Origin: Dasypus novemcinctus
Lineage: Eukaryota > Chordata > Mammalia > Cingulata > Dasypodidae
Length of the DNA: 64,000 bases
Direction of reading: 5' to 3'
Assembly: GCF_030445035.2 (NCBI RefSeq)
Contig: NC_080677.1
Span: forward strand, 5,208,001-5,272,000
This document shows, piece after piece, positions 34,196 to 47,020 of this stretch (the first letter of the stretch is position 1; each line of letters starts with the position of its first letter). Under the pieces are notes generated by a model that was given only the letters and a program-made list of their open reading frames with translations, did no database searches and had not been told where the DNA came from. Made by a program: the position numbers and the translations under genes.

Positions 34196-34287
34196 TTAAA
34201 CCAGGGAGATGTTCCCTGTTTAAACAAGAACACCCATATTTACAAAAAGTAATTTTAGGAGTGGAAGAAAGTGGTAAGAACTGTTAG

Positions 34288-34327
34288 TGTGTGTGTGTCT
34301 GTGCTGTGTGTTTGTGCATGTGTGTGA
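34288..34327. repeat. TG microsatellite
   Basis: TGTGTGTGTGTCTGTGCTGTGTGTTTGTGCATGTGTGTG is an interrupted TG array of about 40 bp. Confidence 0.85.
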
Positions 34328-34389
34328 AAATAGCTTGAGGCACACTGCTGAATTATTTGAATTCTTAACAGAGGAGTTTGACATAAAGG

Positions 34390-34535
34390 ACAAAACACTT
34401 GGAGTTCTGATTCAGCTTTGCCACCAACTAGACTCAAACCTGGGAAATCCATAATATTTCTGAGTTTCAGATGCTTCACCTGCAAAATGGAGCTAATATT
34501 AGCACCTACATAATAAAGCATTAAATGAGTTAAGA
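34390..34535 (+). repeat. MIR SINE, sense, partial
   Basis: CAGCTTTGCCACCAACTAG, then GAGTTTCAGATGCTTCACCT, CAAAATGGAGCTAATATTAG and a TTAAATGAGTTAA word follow the MIR order, with the middle truncated. Confidence 0.7.
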
Positions 34536-34574
34536 TAGTCAGCCGGTCTTGACTCTGTTTGCCAACAGATCTTT

Positions 34575-34581
34575 TCCTGTC

Positions 34582-34616
<35 letters not shown>

Positions 34617-34712
34617 TAGTCTCTGCCTTTCTCTCTGTCTCTCCTGCTCTTCTTCTCACTATTGCTTTCTCTTTCACTCTCACTGTCTCTCTCCTCACCT
34701 CTGCATGCTGTG
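34575..34712. repeat. CT-rich simple repeat
   Basis: An imperfect polypyrimidine array of TCTCTCTTTCTC and CTGTCTCTC units, about 140 bp long. A plus-strand pyrimidine tract of this size could adopt triplex-type structures, but nothing more can be said. Confidence 0.85.
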
Positions 34713-35289
34713 TTTCCCAGGCTTCCAGGCACCTGACTCCTGGTAGGTTGTGCCAGTGGGAGGCACTGGTGAGAGCTTAGAGGCAGCGGTGTTTTCCCCT
34801 CTTCGCCTTGTCACCCTGGCTGGGTCTACTCTGTGGTGGTGGCTCTCACTGGGCAAGCCTTTCAGAGTTCCAGCTCTGCTCAGGTGTCCTGGGCCTTCGC
34901 TCCACTTGCACAGTCTGCCCACCCTGTCCTTCCAGGCTAGGGGTGGGAGTGGGAAATGTGGCTCAGGAATGATAAGTAACTTTCCTCAATTACCTAAATT
35001 CTCCCAGCTAGTAAGTGCGGAAGATGAGATGGAAACTTAGGACTCAGAATGTAGAGTGCAGTTTTTTTCCCACCATGACTAACTGCCTCCCAGGAATACC
35101 TTTTCTTTATGTTGCTGCAATATCAGCATTCTTTTCCACCATGTGCATGAGCCTATGAAGTTTCTCTTTTGGTAGTTTTTAATATTCACACACTGAGATC
35201 CTTACTGACATAACATCTTCATGAATGTTTGACATTCTGAAGAACACCAGAAGAGTGCCAAGTGTATAGAGCAGTGGGCTCTGAGAGCA

Positions 35290-38200
35290 GTTGTCTCCAA
35301 GAGAAAGGATCCAAGATGGTGTAGTAGAGCATGGCAGGGTGCGCTCCTCCTCCAGAAACTGCCAGAAGGTAGGGGTAGGCAGGTTTACCTGGCAGGAGGG
35401 AAGCTGTGGGACCATGGGGGTAATTGGAGAGGGCAGCTGGAGAGGGGGATCCAGTTGGCTGGAGGAGAGGGAAGCCATGGGAGAGAGTGGACACAAGCCA
35501 GCACACAGCTGGCTCTGATGGAAAGAGAGAGGCTGGGGAAGTGATTTGGCTGGAGAACCAGTGCTCAGCCACCTACGAGAGTGGGGAAAGTTACCAGATG
35601 AACAGGAGCATATCCCAGTGCCCAGCAGGAGTAGCTTTACTAATATTGGACAAAATAGACTTTAAATGCAAAACTATTGTAAGAGACAAAGAAGGACATT
35701 ATATATTAATAAAAAAGGGTAATCTATCAGGATGAAAGAGCAATCATAAATATTTATGCTCCTAACCAGAGTGCCACAAAATATATGAGGCAAACAGTGA
35801 CAAAACTAAAAAGAGAAATAGATGCCTCTACAATCATACTGGGGAACTTTAATACATCATTACTACCATTAGAAAGAACATCTCAATGGAGGGTTAATAA
35901 AGAAACAGAGTCTTTGAATAAAATGTTAGGGGAACTAGACCTATCAGAAATATATAGGGTATTACACCCAAATACAGTAGGATATTCATTCTTCTCAAGC
36001 ACACGTGAATCATTCTCCAGGATAGGCCATACACTAGGTCACAGAACAAGTCTCAACAAATTTAGAAAGATTGAAAATATACGAAGTATTTCTCTGACCA
36101 CAATGGAATGAAGCTGGAAATTAACAAGTGGTGGAGAATCAGAATAGGCACAAATATACAGAAGTTAAATAACACACTGTTAAAAAATCAGTGAGTCAAG
36201 AAGGAAATTTTTAAAAAATCAGTAATGTCCTTGAAATGAATGAAAATGAGAACACAACGTATCAAAACTTATGCATCTAGAGCAGGCCAAGAGGGAAAAT
36301 TTATAGCCATAAATACCAATATTAAAAAAAAAATAAAGAGCTAAAGTCAAACACCTAACTACACAACTGGAGGAACTAGACAAAGAACAACAAACTAATC
36401 CCAAAGAAAGCAGAAAGAAGGAAATAAGAAAGATTAGGGAATAACTAAATGAAATTGAGAATTAAAAAACCTTGAAAAATTTAGCAAAACCAAAAGCATG
36501 TTCTTTGAGAAGATTAATAAAATTGAGAAACCCCTAGCTAGACTAAGAAAGAAAAAAAGAAACATGCAAATATAAAAAAAAAAAAATGAGAGAGGAGATA
36601 TCACCACTGACCCCACAAAAATAAAGAGTATCATAAGAGGATAGTTTAAAAAATTGTATACCAACAAGATGGATAACTTAGATGAAATGCACAAATTTCT
36701 AGAAATACACAAGCAACCTACATTGATCAAAGAAGAAATAAAAGACCTCAACAGAGCAACTACAAGTAGTAAGATTGAATTAGTCATCAATTCTGGACCA
36801 AGAAAGGCCCAGGACCAGATGGCTTCACAGGTGAATTCTCCCAGTCATTCCAGAAAGAACTAACACCAATCCTGCTTAAACACTTCCAAAAACTAGAAGT
36901 AGAGGCAACATAGTCTAACTCATTCAATGATTCCAACATCATCTTAATACAAAAGCCACATAAAGACATCAAAATAAAAAAGAAAATTTCAGAACAATCT
37001 CTCTAATGAACTTAGACACTAAAATCCTCAATAAAATACTTGCTAATTGTACTCAACAGCACATCAAATGAATTATACACTGTGTTCAAGTGGATTTATC
37101 CCATGTATGCAAGGATGGTTGAACATAAGAAAATCAGTCAATGTCATATACCACATGAACAGATCAAAAGAAAAAAAATCACATGATCATTCCTATTGAT
37201 GCAAAAAAGGCATTTGACAAGAGACAGCATCCTTTCTTGAAAAAATCAACTTTGAAAGATAGGAATACAAGTAAAGTTCCTCGACATGACACGACGAAAA
37301 ATCCACAGCTAATGTTATAGTCAATGGTGAAATGTTAAAGGTTTTCCCTTTCTGATCTTGAACAAAGCAAGGATGCCCACTCTCACAACTCTTATTTAAG
37401 ATTGTATCAAAAGTACTTGCTTGAGCACTCAGACAAGAAGAAATTAAAAGGATTCCAAATTGGAAAGGAAGAAGTAAAACTTGCACTATTTGCAGATGAC
37501 ATGATCCTATATATAGAAAGCCCTGAAAAATCTACAACAAAGCTTCTAGAGCAGATAAACAAGTTCAGTAAAGTGGCAGAATATAAGATCATCAACATGC
37601 AAAAATCAGTAGCATTTCTGTACATTAAGAATGAGCAATCTGAGGAGGAAATCAGGGGAAAATTTTCATTTACAATAGCAACTAAAAGAATCAAGGAACT
37701 AGAAATAAACTGAAATAAGGATTCAAGCGACTTGTACACAGAAAACTACACAACAGTGTTCAAGGAAATTAAAGAAGACCTAAATAAATGGAAGACTATT
37801 CCATGTTCATGGATTGGAAGACTATTAATAAATATTAAGATTTCTATCCTACCCAAATTGATTTACAGATTCAACACAATTCCCATAAAAATTGCAACAA
37901 CACTTTTTACTGAACTGGAAAAGCCAATTATGAAATTTATTTGGAAGGGCAGGGGCCCAAATAGTCAAAAAGATATTGAATGGATAAACAAAATGTAGTT
38001 TATACATACAGTGGAATACTACTCAGCTATAAGAAGGAATACAGTACAAACACCTGGGATAACATGGATGAATCTTGAGGACCTTATGTTGAGTGAAGCA
38101 AGCCAGGCATTGAAGGACAAATACTACATGACCTCTCTTGATATGAAATAATCAAACCAAGCTCTCAGAGAGATAGAGACTGGATGATAGGCTTACAGGA

Positions 38201-41098
38201 AATAGGGGGGGAGAGGAACGTAGTGAGCTGATGCCTACATGGGTGAAATCTGTGATAAAGAGGAGGTAAGTAGTTGTACAGGGAAGGGATTAGATGGGGG
38301 CATAGGGATACTTTTGGGTGGGGCTTTGCAGACTTGAGGGGGCTAGGGTTGGGAGGTTGGGTCAGATGGCCCAAGGAATTGGGGAGAGGGTTGGGGGGAA
38401 CAGATGACAATGGGAGATTGTCAGGTATGTGTTTGAAACTATAATGTTGAGAAAACACTTAAGAAAATACAGTAAGGAAGGGTTACCTGTTTGAGGTGCA
38501 TAATGGGGGGCATCTGGTACAGGGGCAAGCTTCTAGGGAGTGTGTGAGTGCTCACCTTGACAGAGTGTGTTATATCATTGGGTGGAGATCCATACAATAT
38601 GTGGAAAGTTGTACCCCCATCCTGGGGAGGCCTGATATTCTCAGACATAGGGAATTGTGTCTCTTGAGAGAATTGGTGGCTCCCAGTAGGGGAGGACAGT
38701 CTAGAGTGTCAACCTTCAGCATTGTTGCAAGTATCTGTGAATCTGGTCCTTTAAGCAGTGAGGCTTATTTGTCACTGTGGGCCCTGAGGGGAGAGGGAGA
38801 GAGGAATAGAATAGATGGAAGCAGGGTAACTGGGGGACAATGGAAGTGTTCCACAAGATCATGCAATGATGGATATAGGGCATGTTAAATTTCACCAAAA
38901 TTGTATAAAAGTCTATAGGCTAAAAGGAAAACCATAATGGAAACCATAATGTAACTAAAAATTTAGAAAATTGTACAGTCTAAAATATAAACCTAATGTA
39001 AACCAAAATGAAACCATGTTTGGTAGCTATGTTTCAATATCTGTATATCAGCTACAGCAAACATAACATGAACATATAAAGGGATCGTTGCTGGAGAAGG
39101 GAGAAAAGGGCTTTATGTTGGATATATGGAAGTCCTCTATACTGTATCTGTGACTTTACTATGATCTAAAACTATTTTGAAGACAACATTAAAAATTAAA
39201 AAAAAAAAAGGATGTAGACACTGAGGAAGGAATGAAAGAAACTGCCTTGCCACTGTACATACAGGGCAACACCTATTACAGTGATGAAAGGAAAAACATC
39301 AAAAACAAAGTTTTATGATATTTTTCATTTTTTAATACCTCAATTCATTTTTTACTTTATTTTAGTTGTTCTAAATTAGTATGCATTCTATTTCTAATCT
39401 TTAAACCTATCGTTACCATTTCATTTTCTTACTAATTGAATTTGGCAATATATTAGGCTTCATTTTCGAAGAAGTTTTGGACCAGAGAGGGGTTCAACTA
39501 TAGCAGGGGAGGAACACTGGTGTGGGGTGTTATTGATGGGGGACACATGGTTGGGAAGGAGTTCTCCAGGGCATGTATATAGAGTATATAAAAATATTTG
39601 AATATTCATTGGGTATTTTCATAGTAGTTACAGTTACAAACTAAAACTGAGGGAGTGCTGAGTTCCTAGCCAGGGGAGCTCTGTCACATTCCCCAATGGA
39701 ACAGCAACAATCCCCCAAGTACAACGGCAAAGACCAGTGAAGAAGGATAGTCCAATAATGAGGCCTTGCTACTGATGACTATGCTTATGAGCCTATGTGC
39801 CTGAAATTTGAACTAGGCCTAGAGCTCAGGGTGCCTAAGAGTTACCTCCTGAGAGCCTCTATTTTGCTTAAATGTGGCCACTCTCTAAGTCAAAGTCAGC
39901 ATGTAAACGCATTATCTTCCCCCCCCAGTGTGGGACATGACTCCCAGGAATGAGCCTCCTTGGCACTAAGGGATTACCACCAATCACTAGCTGGTGATGC
40001 AACTAGAAAAAGACCTTGAATAAAAGGGGGAAATGGTAAAGACAAATGAGTTTATATGGCTAAGAGTTTTCAAAAAAGAGTCAGGAGGTCATCAGAGGGA
40101 TCACATGCATGCCTCAGCAGGATCCCAGAGACAGCCAAAGTAGATACAACCCCAGGTACTAGTGCTCCTGAGGGCTATGGAGATACCTAGGTTCTATGGT
40201 CATGGCAGATGGCTCTGGAGTTCAGTGCCTTGCCATTGGGCCCTACTTTGGAATTTGTGCTCCTGAATGTGATGGAGTTGGACTCAGATGTGAACTCTCT
40301 ATACATGCTTCTTCTGTCACTTTTACTGAACCTGTGGTTGGCTCTGGGGTTTGTGTATGCGCAGGAGACTCGAATCTCTGGGCTGTCCATGTGCCAGCTG
40401 GGTCCTGAGCCTCAGCGAAGTTGCAGCTCCTATTCTCCAGTTCATTGGTCTTATCCAGGTCAGCCAACTGGGAGGTGAAGATGGTCAATCACCACACCAG
40501 GGAACCAAGAGTGCCTACAACTGCAAGCAGGAGAATCACGTCCATCAGCCATGTGTGAGCTAAGCCCCCTCTCAATATAGACATGGAGTGGACATCACCA
40601 TCCCAGGATCCACAGGATGTAGAAATAAAATATGGATTAGAGTGTACTTACTGGTATTCTACTATAGAACTATTGTGACTAGTAATGGAAGAAATTGTAG
40701 CATTGATGTGGAGTAAGTGGTCATGGTAGTTGCTGAGTACAGGGAGAGAGAAGAAGAGATGTGATGTGGGAGCATTTTTGTGATTTGGCATTGCCCTAAA
40801 TGATATTGCAGGGACAGATGCTGGACATTATATATCCTGCCATAACCCACTGAATGGACTGGGGAAGAATGTAAACCACAATGTAAACTATTATCCTTGT
40901 GGTACAGCAGTGCTCCAAATGTATTCACCAAATGCAATGAATGTGTCACAGTGATGAAAGAGGTTATGGATGTGGGAGGAGAAGGGTGAGGTGGGTGTGG
41001 GGTAAATGGGAACCTCTTATATTTTTTAATGTAACATTTTCTTGTGATCTATGTGCCTTCAAAAAATACAATAAAAAAATAAAATGAATAGAAAGCCA
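35290..41098 (+). mobile_element. L1, sense, internally deleted, long 3' UTR
   Basis: A 5'-UTR-like start (GGATCCAAGATGG at about 35308) runs to about 35625 and then jumps straight into the ORF2 endonuclease region, so ORF1 is missing. ORF2 relics run to 37998, with a second gap before the 3' end. A 3' region of about 3.1 kb follows, ending in AATAAAAAAATAAAATG and a poly(A) at 41098-41114. The 3' region has two modules joined at an A-rich seam near 39190-39211. No convincing target duplication was found. Confidence 0.8.
35630..37998 (+). pseudogene. L1 ORF2 relic with intact FADD box
   Basis: The endonuclease part (35640-36111) shows GNFNTSLLPLERTS and a run ending SLTTME. The reverse transcriptase part shows FADDMILY at 37489-37512, the polymerase catalytic motif in unaltered form. 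The frame then continues past a stop at 37711-37713 to 37998, ending in a region with [13 protein letters not shown]. The ORF2 N-terminus and most of the C-terminal domain are lost by deletion. Stops and shifts separate the parts, so it is a pseudogene. Confidence 0.8.
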
Positions 41099-41114
41099 AA
41101 AAAAAAAAAAAAAG

Positions 41115-42350
41115 AGAGATTGAAAAAGAAAAACTAAATAGGAGGAATCATGCTATCTGACTTTAAAGCATACTACAAAACTACAGTGGTCAAAACTGCA
41201 TGGTATTGGCACAAGGATGGACACTCTGACCAATGGAACTGAACTGAGAGTTTTAATATAAACCTGCACATATATAGCCAACTGATATTCAACAAGGCCT
41301 TCCAGCCCCCTCAAATGGGACACAATAGCCTCTTCAACAAATGGTGCTTGGAGAGCTGGATCTCCCTAGCCAAAAGAATAAGAGAGGATTACCATTTCAT
41401 GCCCTATACAAAAATTAACTCAAGATGGATCAAAGACCTACATATAAGAGCCAAGACCATAAAGCTCCTAGAAGATAATGTAGGGAAGCATCTATATGAT
41501 CTTTTAGTAGAAACGGTTTCATATACTTTGCACCCAAATCATGAGTGATGAAAGAAATAAATAAATTTAAAAATTAAAAACTTTGTCTTTCAAAGGAGTT
41601 TGTCAAGAAAATGAAAAGGCAAATTACTCAATGGGAGAAAATATTTGGGAACCACTTATTTGATAAGGGTCTACTATCCAGCATATATTAAAAAAAATCA
41701 AAAATCTCAAAAATAAAAAAGACAAATAACCCATTTAAAAAATGGACAAGAGATCTGCATAGAAACTTTTCCAAAGAGGAAATACAAATGGCTAAGAAGC
41801 ACATGAAAAGATGCTCATCATCACTATCTATTAGGAAAATGCAAATAGATACTTCAGTGAGATACCATCTTACTCCTAGTAAACTGACTGCTATTTAAAG
41901 AAAAAAACAGAAAACTACAAGTGTTGGAGAGAATGTGGAGAAATGGGAACACTCATCCACAGCTGGTAGAAATGTAAAAAGGTGCAGCCACTGTGGAGGA
42001 GGGTTTGGCAATTCCTCAGGAAGCTAAATATAGAATTGCCATATGATCCAGCATTCCCACTACCAAGTATATACCTAGAGGAATTGAAAGCAGGGACATG
42101 AACAGATATATGCACACCAATGCTCATAGTTGCATTATTCACTATTGCCAAAAGTTAGAAGAAACCTAAGTGTCCATCAACAGATGAAAGGACAAGTAAA
42201 TTGTGGTATATACAGTCAATGGAATTTTACCCATCTGTAAAAAGGGTTGGAGTTATTGATACATACAACAACTGGAGGAATCTCAAAGACCTTATCTTGG
42301 GTGAAGTAAGCCAGTTGCTAAAGGATAAATGTTACATGAACTCGATGATA
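41115..42350 (+). pseudogene. L1 ORF2 C-terminal relic
   Basis: The frame is recognisable from LEDNVGKHLYDLLVETVSYT at 41467-41526 through the block around 41940-42080 that in other L1s carries the cysteine-rich motif. Frameshifts and stops break it into pieces. No function is expected. Confidence 0.65.
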
Positions 42351-43658
42351 TGACCTAAACTTATTGAACAGACTCACAGAGCTAGAGTCTAGAAGATAGG
42401 TTATCAGGTGACAGAAAGGGAGTTGAGTAAGGTGAGCCATTGCTCATTGTGAGCAAAACTTGTGATCACATGGAAGGGGGTGGCTTGGTAGTGGATAGGG
42501 GTGATGGTGGTGCAGGGATGTGAGTGGGTCAATGGTGTTGGAGTGTGAGGGTGAGCATTATTGGGGGACATGTGTTGGACTACCGACGGAACTGGGTGTG
42601 GGGTGCTGGAGGAAGGAACAGGTGAACTCTGGGGAGGTGGAGGTCTGTGGTCAAAACTACAATTGTGGGAAAGTTCTTTTGGCAAATATGGCAGAAGAAA
42701 GTCACTGATACAGGGTGTTGGTGGTGGAGATGTGTTTGGGTACACCTGGGCATGCTTCTGTGGAATATGAATATGTTCATATAGTCATAGGATGTTATAT
42801 CAGTGAGTGGAGACCCACACAATAAACAACATAAACAACAAAGTACTAAACTCCCATCCTGGGGAGTCCTGCTACATTCTCAAGTAGTAGGACAAGAATC
42901 CATAGGCACTGCCTAATAAAAGAAAACATATGTCAAGCTCTCAATATTAAGGCATGTAACTATGAACCTTAGTCTTGTAAAATTGAAACTTAGCCCAATA
43001 ATAACTATTGCCTAAGAGTTACCTCCTGAAAACCTCCTTGTTATTCAAATGTGGCCTCTCTCTAAGCCAAATACAGCAAGCAAATGTATTACCTTCCCCC
43101 CAGCTTGGGACATGACTCCCCTGGATGAGCCTCTCTGGCACTAAGGGGTTAATACCAAATACTAACCAGTGATGCATTTGGAAAAATTCCTTGACCAAAA
43201 GGGGGAAACATCAAACACAAAAGAGTTTTTATGGCTAAGAGATTTCAAAGTGAGTTGGGAGGTCATTCCAGAGGCTACGCTTACGCATGGTTCAGGCAGA
43301 TCTCACTAACTACCACTGTGAACAAAACTTTAAATAGGGGTGCTCCTGAGGCCTCTAGAGCCATCTGGACACTGGGCAGGGCAGAATATCCCTTGGAATC
43401 AGCACTGTGCTGGTGAGCCTTACCTTGAGATATATGACAGCCTCTTTCCTTAATGTAACAAAGTTAGGCTCATTTATAATTTCACTATACATGATTCTTC
43501 AACCCCTTTTATTTGAGCCTATAATTAATACTATATTCCTTAAATATATGTCTCAGAGACTTAAATCTTTGGTCTGTTCATTAACCACTTGACCTCTGAA
43601 TCTCAGAAGAGTTGTGGCCAACACCTCCTCTCCAGATCATTGAACTCACCCAGGAAAA

Positions 43659-43661
43659 CTG

Positions 43662-43694
<33 letters not shown>
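43659..43694. repeat. GAT/ATG trinucleotide microsatellite
   Basis: About eleven perfect GAT units lie inside the L1 3' UTR at a place where other copies have none (compare CCAGGACAACTAACAGGG at 53051). It arose after insertion and is likely length-variable. Confidence 0.9.
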
Positions 43695-43695
<1 letters not shown>

Positions 43696-44519
43696 CAACC
43701 CCATCCCCGAAAACAGAGAGTATCTACAACTGCAAGCAAAATAGTTCCTTCCATCTGCTCCGTAAGAGCTAAGCATCCTCTCAGTCTGAGACAGAGTGGG
43801 CATCATCATCCCAAAATCCTCAAGGTTAAAGAGTGAACAAACATAAGGGGGAAATGCAATTATGGACTAAAGTAAACTTATTCATATTGCAGTAAGGGAA
43901 GAACATGTAACATTGTTATAAAGAAAGTGGTTACCAGAGGTTCTGAGGGAAAGGGGAAGGAATAATAGGTGGGACATAGGGCATTGGAATTAAGTGTAAA
44001 CCCCAATGTAAACTATAGGCCTTGGATAGTAGCAGTGCTTCAATATTTAATCAAGTATAACAAATGTATCACACAATTATAAGATGTTATTAATGGGGAA
44101 GATGTGGGAGGGGAAGGAGAAGGAGTGGGATATATAGGAATCCCTTATTCTTTCAATTTAACTTTTCTGTAATCTAAAACCGCTTTAAAAATAAAGTTTA
44201 TATATTTAAAAAATGGTCTCCAGGAAGAGTAGTTAGATGTGAAAACAGGCCTTAACACTGAATTCTTGCTTCAGTTTTGTAACTATCAGCTCATTAAAAA
44301 ATCTGAAGAATTAATTTTCATGATCTAAATTTCCAAGGTTGAAAAGAAGCATTGATGGCAACGCATGAGGTTTCGATATTTTAAACAGATGAGCTTGAGA
44401 GTCATGGAGGATAACTGTAAGTGGAATGATAGTTCATAATGAGAGGAAGGAATGAGCTAATAATGCTCGTTCTCTAAAGTCACAAAATGAGATATTTCTG
44501 TGCAACCTCAGTTAAGATG

Positions 44520-44690
44520 ATTTTTCAACTTCATGAACAGCAACTCTACGTCAGGTTCTTAACAGATAATCTCCCTTAATCCTTCCTGCACCTCCGAGGC
44601 TGGCGTGTTCACTCATTCTCATTGTTACAGATGTCGAAAGGAGCCTCAGGATTGAAGGATGTACATGATCATGGACAGACTGGCAGAGCC
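44520..44690 (-). repeat. MIR SINE, antisense
   Basis: CAGGTTCTTAACAGATAATC, CTTAATCCTTCCTGCACCTC, TCATTGTTACAGATGTCGAA and GGAGCCTCAGGATTGAAGG follow the reverse MIR order. It is diverged. Confidence 0.6.
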
Positions 44691-45904
44691 CTTGACCTTG
44701 TGTCTGTCCAGTACTCTGTACTATACCTCAGTCCAGTACTCCGTACTATACCTGAGCTTGTTTGGATAATTCATACTCTTCACAGTCCATGACAAAAGTG
44801 CTAACTTGAACCTCATAAATAACTCACTGTTCAACTAGTCTTAAGAGTTTAAAAAAAATAAAGACCTTAGGGATCCATTATTCTTTTTTCTTTTTTGCAT
44901 CAATTTGACAGCAACTTTCCTATTTTTAGGAAATACTCATCACTAGAAATGTCTTTATTGTCTTCTTTGGAAACATTTCTCCTATTCTAATTTTACTCTT
45001 TGAACCCACAAAGAACAAGTACCTATTGCCTCTTCTAAGCCAGCTCATCAAGCAACCAGTCAATTTGGGGGGAAATCGGCTAAATTTGTTTTGTGCCTAG
45101 ATTTGTAAATACATGATCCAGGGAAAAGAGAGACGAGGTTCACAGTCCCAGAGGAAAAAGTATTTCTTGAAACATAAATCATGGTTCATTTTTTTTCTGG
45201 AAATAGTGTTCAAAATTGCTAAACACCTTTCTTTTCATCACGATACAAAAGGACAAGCCAGGAAAGCTTGAAGGAAGTCTCCCAGGGTTTGAAGCAAAGC
45301 CATGGTTTGTGGACAACCACGGGCAGGGACTCAAGCCACAGTTCTTTGGTGCCTTCCTCCCTTCCTCCCCGCCCCCAGGAATAGACAATGGACACAGAAG
45401 GATGGCTCACTCACCCTCTCGTTTAAACATTCGGGCTTGGTCAATCTTGTCAGGGTCAGGACGGCAAGTAGAAAGTTCCACCTCGAGGCGGGATGGAGGC
45501 TCAGTCCCCACCCAGCCCACTGCCCACTAGGCGTCCTCTAGGGGCGCTGTTGGGTGCGGGCCCAATGGCTGTGGCTGCGGTTGGGCTCCAGTCGTGCAGG
45601 GACAGGGGTATTTCCAGCTCAGCCAAAGGGAAGCCCAGGTGCAGGGAAAGCCGGTGCTCGATGGTGGGAATCAAGTTGAATATAAAGCTGGAGGGCTCGA
45701 GGCTGGCAACAACTGCATAGGAGAGGCCCAAGCAGCGGTGGGGCAGGATGCCCCTGGGGTGGGGGCTGCTGGGGCCTGAGCCATTCCTGTCTCCTGTGTG
45801 GCAGCTCTGTGGCTGCAGTGGATTCTGTCTTAAACATGGAGTGCAAGGTCTAATGCAGCAGATTACATTTCAGATAATATGTCTGGAGGACCTAAAGATG
45901 GTAT

Positions 45905-45992
45905 ATTCATTCACCCACTCATTGGCTTGCAAGTATTCCTACAGTACCTTCTATGGCCAGGCCTGGGAACTGTCCTGAGAATGCAGATAAAA
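45905..45992 (+). repeat. L2-type 3' end
   Basis: TTCATTCACCCACTCATTGG, AGTATTCCTACAGTACCTTC, TATGGCCAGGCCTGGGAAC and GAATGCAGATAAAACCAAC match the common ending of L2 elements. A DAS-SINE inserted at its right edge. Confidence 0.65.
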
Positions 45993-46003
45993 CCAACAAG
46001 GTG

Positions 46004-46252
46004 GGAAACGGACTTGGCCCAGTGGTTAGGGTGTCCGTCTACCACATGGGAGGTCCGCGGTTCAAACCCCAGGCCTCCTTGACCCGTGTGGAGCTGGCCC
46101 ATGTGCAGTGCTGATGCACGCAAGGCCCGTGCCGCTGACGACAACAGAAGCAGACAAAGAAACAAGACGCAGCAAAATGGACACAGAGAACAGACAACGG
46201 GGGGGGGGGGGGGGGTATTAAATAAATCTTAAAAAACAAAAAACAAAAAAAC
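46004..46252 (+). mobile_element. DAS-SINE with internal deletion
   Basis: The normal head (TTGGCCCAGTGGTTAGGGTG, then GGTTCAAACCCC) runs to GATGCACGCAAGG and then jumps directly to CCCGTGCCGCTGACGACAAC, so about 150 bp of the usual body are missing. Near the end is an uninterrupted G16 run (46200-46215). A perfect 11-bp target duplication, CCAACAAGGTG, lies at 45993-46003 and 46253-46263. Confidence 0.9.
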
Positions 46253-46264
46253 CCAACAAGGTGA

Positions 46265-47020
46265 GCCCCTACTTGGAGATGCCAACAGTCATGCAAAGGA
46301 CATCTGCAAAAGGATGACTTACAAAAAATAATGGCGTGCATCCATCCGGGGTCTGGGGGAGTGCAGGGGCGCTCGTTGCTCTTTGAAGCAGCGGGGCCTG
46401 AGCTGATGGTCTCGGGTGTCATGAGAGGCTGAGCCCCAGCGGGGAGCAGACACCCTCACCGCGCACACGCGCCGCCTGCCTTGCCGCCCGCCCGTGCCCC
46501 GCTGCTGGCAGAGATCAGCTATGTCAACAGAAGCTCCCACAAGGGCCTGGAGAGGCATGAACGCGGCCTGGATCATATTCTACATCCGCCAGCCAATATT
46601 TGCCCAGGTTGGGAGCTTGAAATATCAAACAGCTACAAAACAAACACGAGATGCCCTGGCGCTTTGCACATAGAGTCTTCTAGAAAGGTCTTTGAGGGAA
46701 AGAATCCACAAATAAATGACACAGAAGGATTTGAAAGAAATTACCAGGTCAAGTCTTACAGGTTGACCAGGAATATTTCTTTTGGTGGCAGACTGGTATG
46801 TGCAGTGTTTTATTCCCCCTTGGACATCCTGTTTAGATATCCTTACGATTTCACTGCATTAGGAAAAAGCAGTTGATCCTCTAGGGTCCAAGCCTGTTCT
46901 CAATTTTGCACAGCTCCTTACACTGAGATTGCTGCTTTCCTCTCTGAGTGTGTTGCTCTCCATGAGTGCAAACGAAGGTTGCTAGAATATTTACCTAAGG
47001 AGCCATTTTTCACAGTCATA
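46265..47020. other. DDC: Intron 1 unique DNA
   Basis: I see no repeat or exon. 46320-46600 is GC-richer than its surroundings with some CpG. Open frames here are short and unremarkable. Confidence 0.4.

Larger units (their letters stand above)
41115..44214 (+). mobile_element. L1, sense, 5'-truncated
   Basis: It begins inside the C-terminal third of ORF2 (ATCATGCTATCTGAC, CTACAGTGGTCAAAACTGC), directly after the poly(A) of the preceding L1. ORF2 relics end near 42350, and a 3' UTR of about 1.85 kb follows, ending in AATAAAGTTTATATATTTAAAAAA. The 3' UTR shares GCCTAAGAGTTACCTCCTG and CAAATGTGGCC landmarks with the other copies but lacks the duplicated-module layout. No target duplication was identified, so it might be one older element split by its neighbour. 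Confidence 0.75.

Noticed and set aside
37402..37998. Active L1 reverse transcriptase because of the intact FADD box
   Set aside because: The element lacks ORF1, has an internal stop at 37711-37713, and has lost the ORF2 start and C-terminus.
45179..45846. Possible processed pseudogene on the minus strand
   Set aside because: Several overlapping open segments of 60-80 codons, but no family recognised and no poly(A) or target duplication seen.
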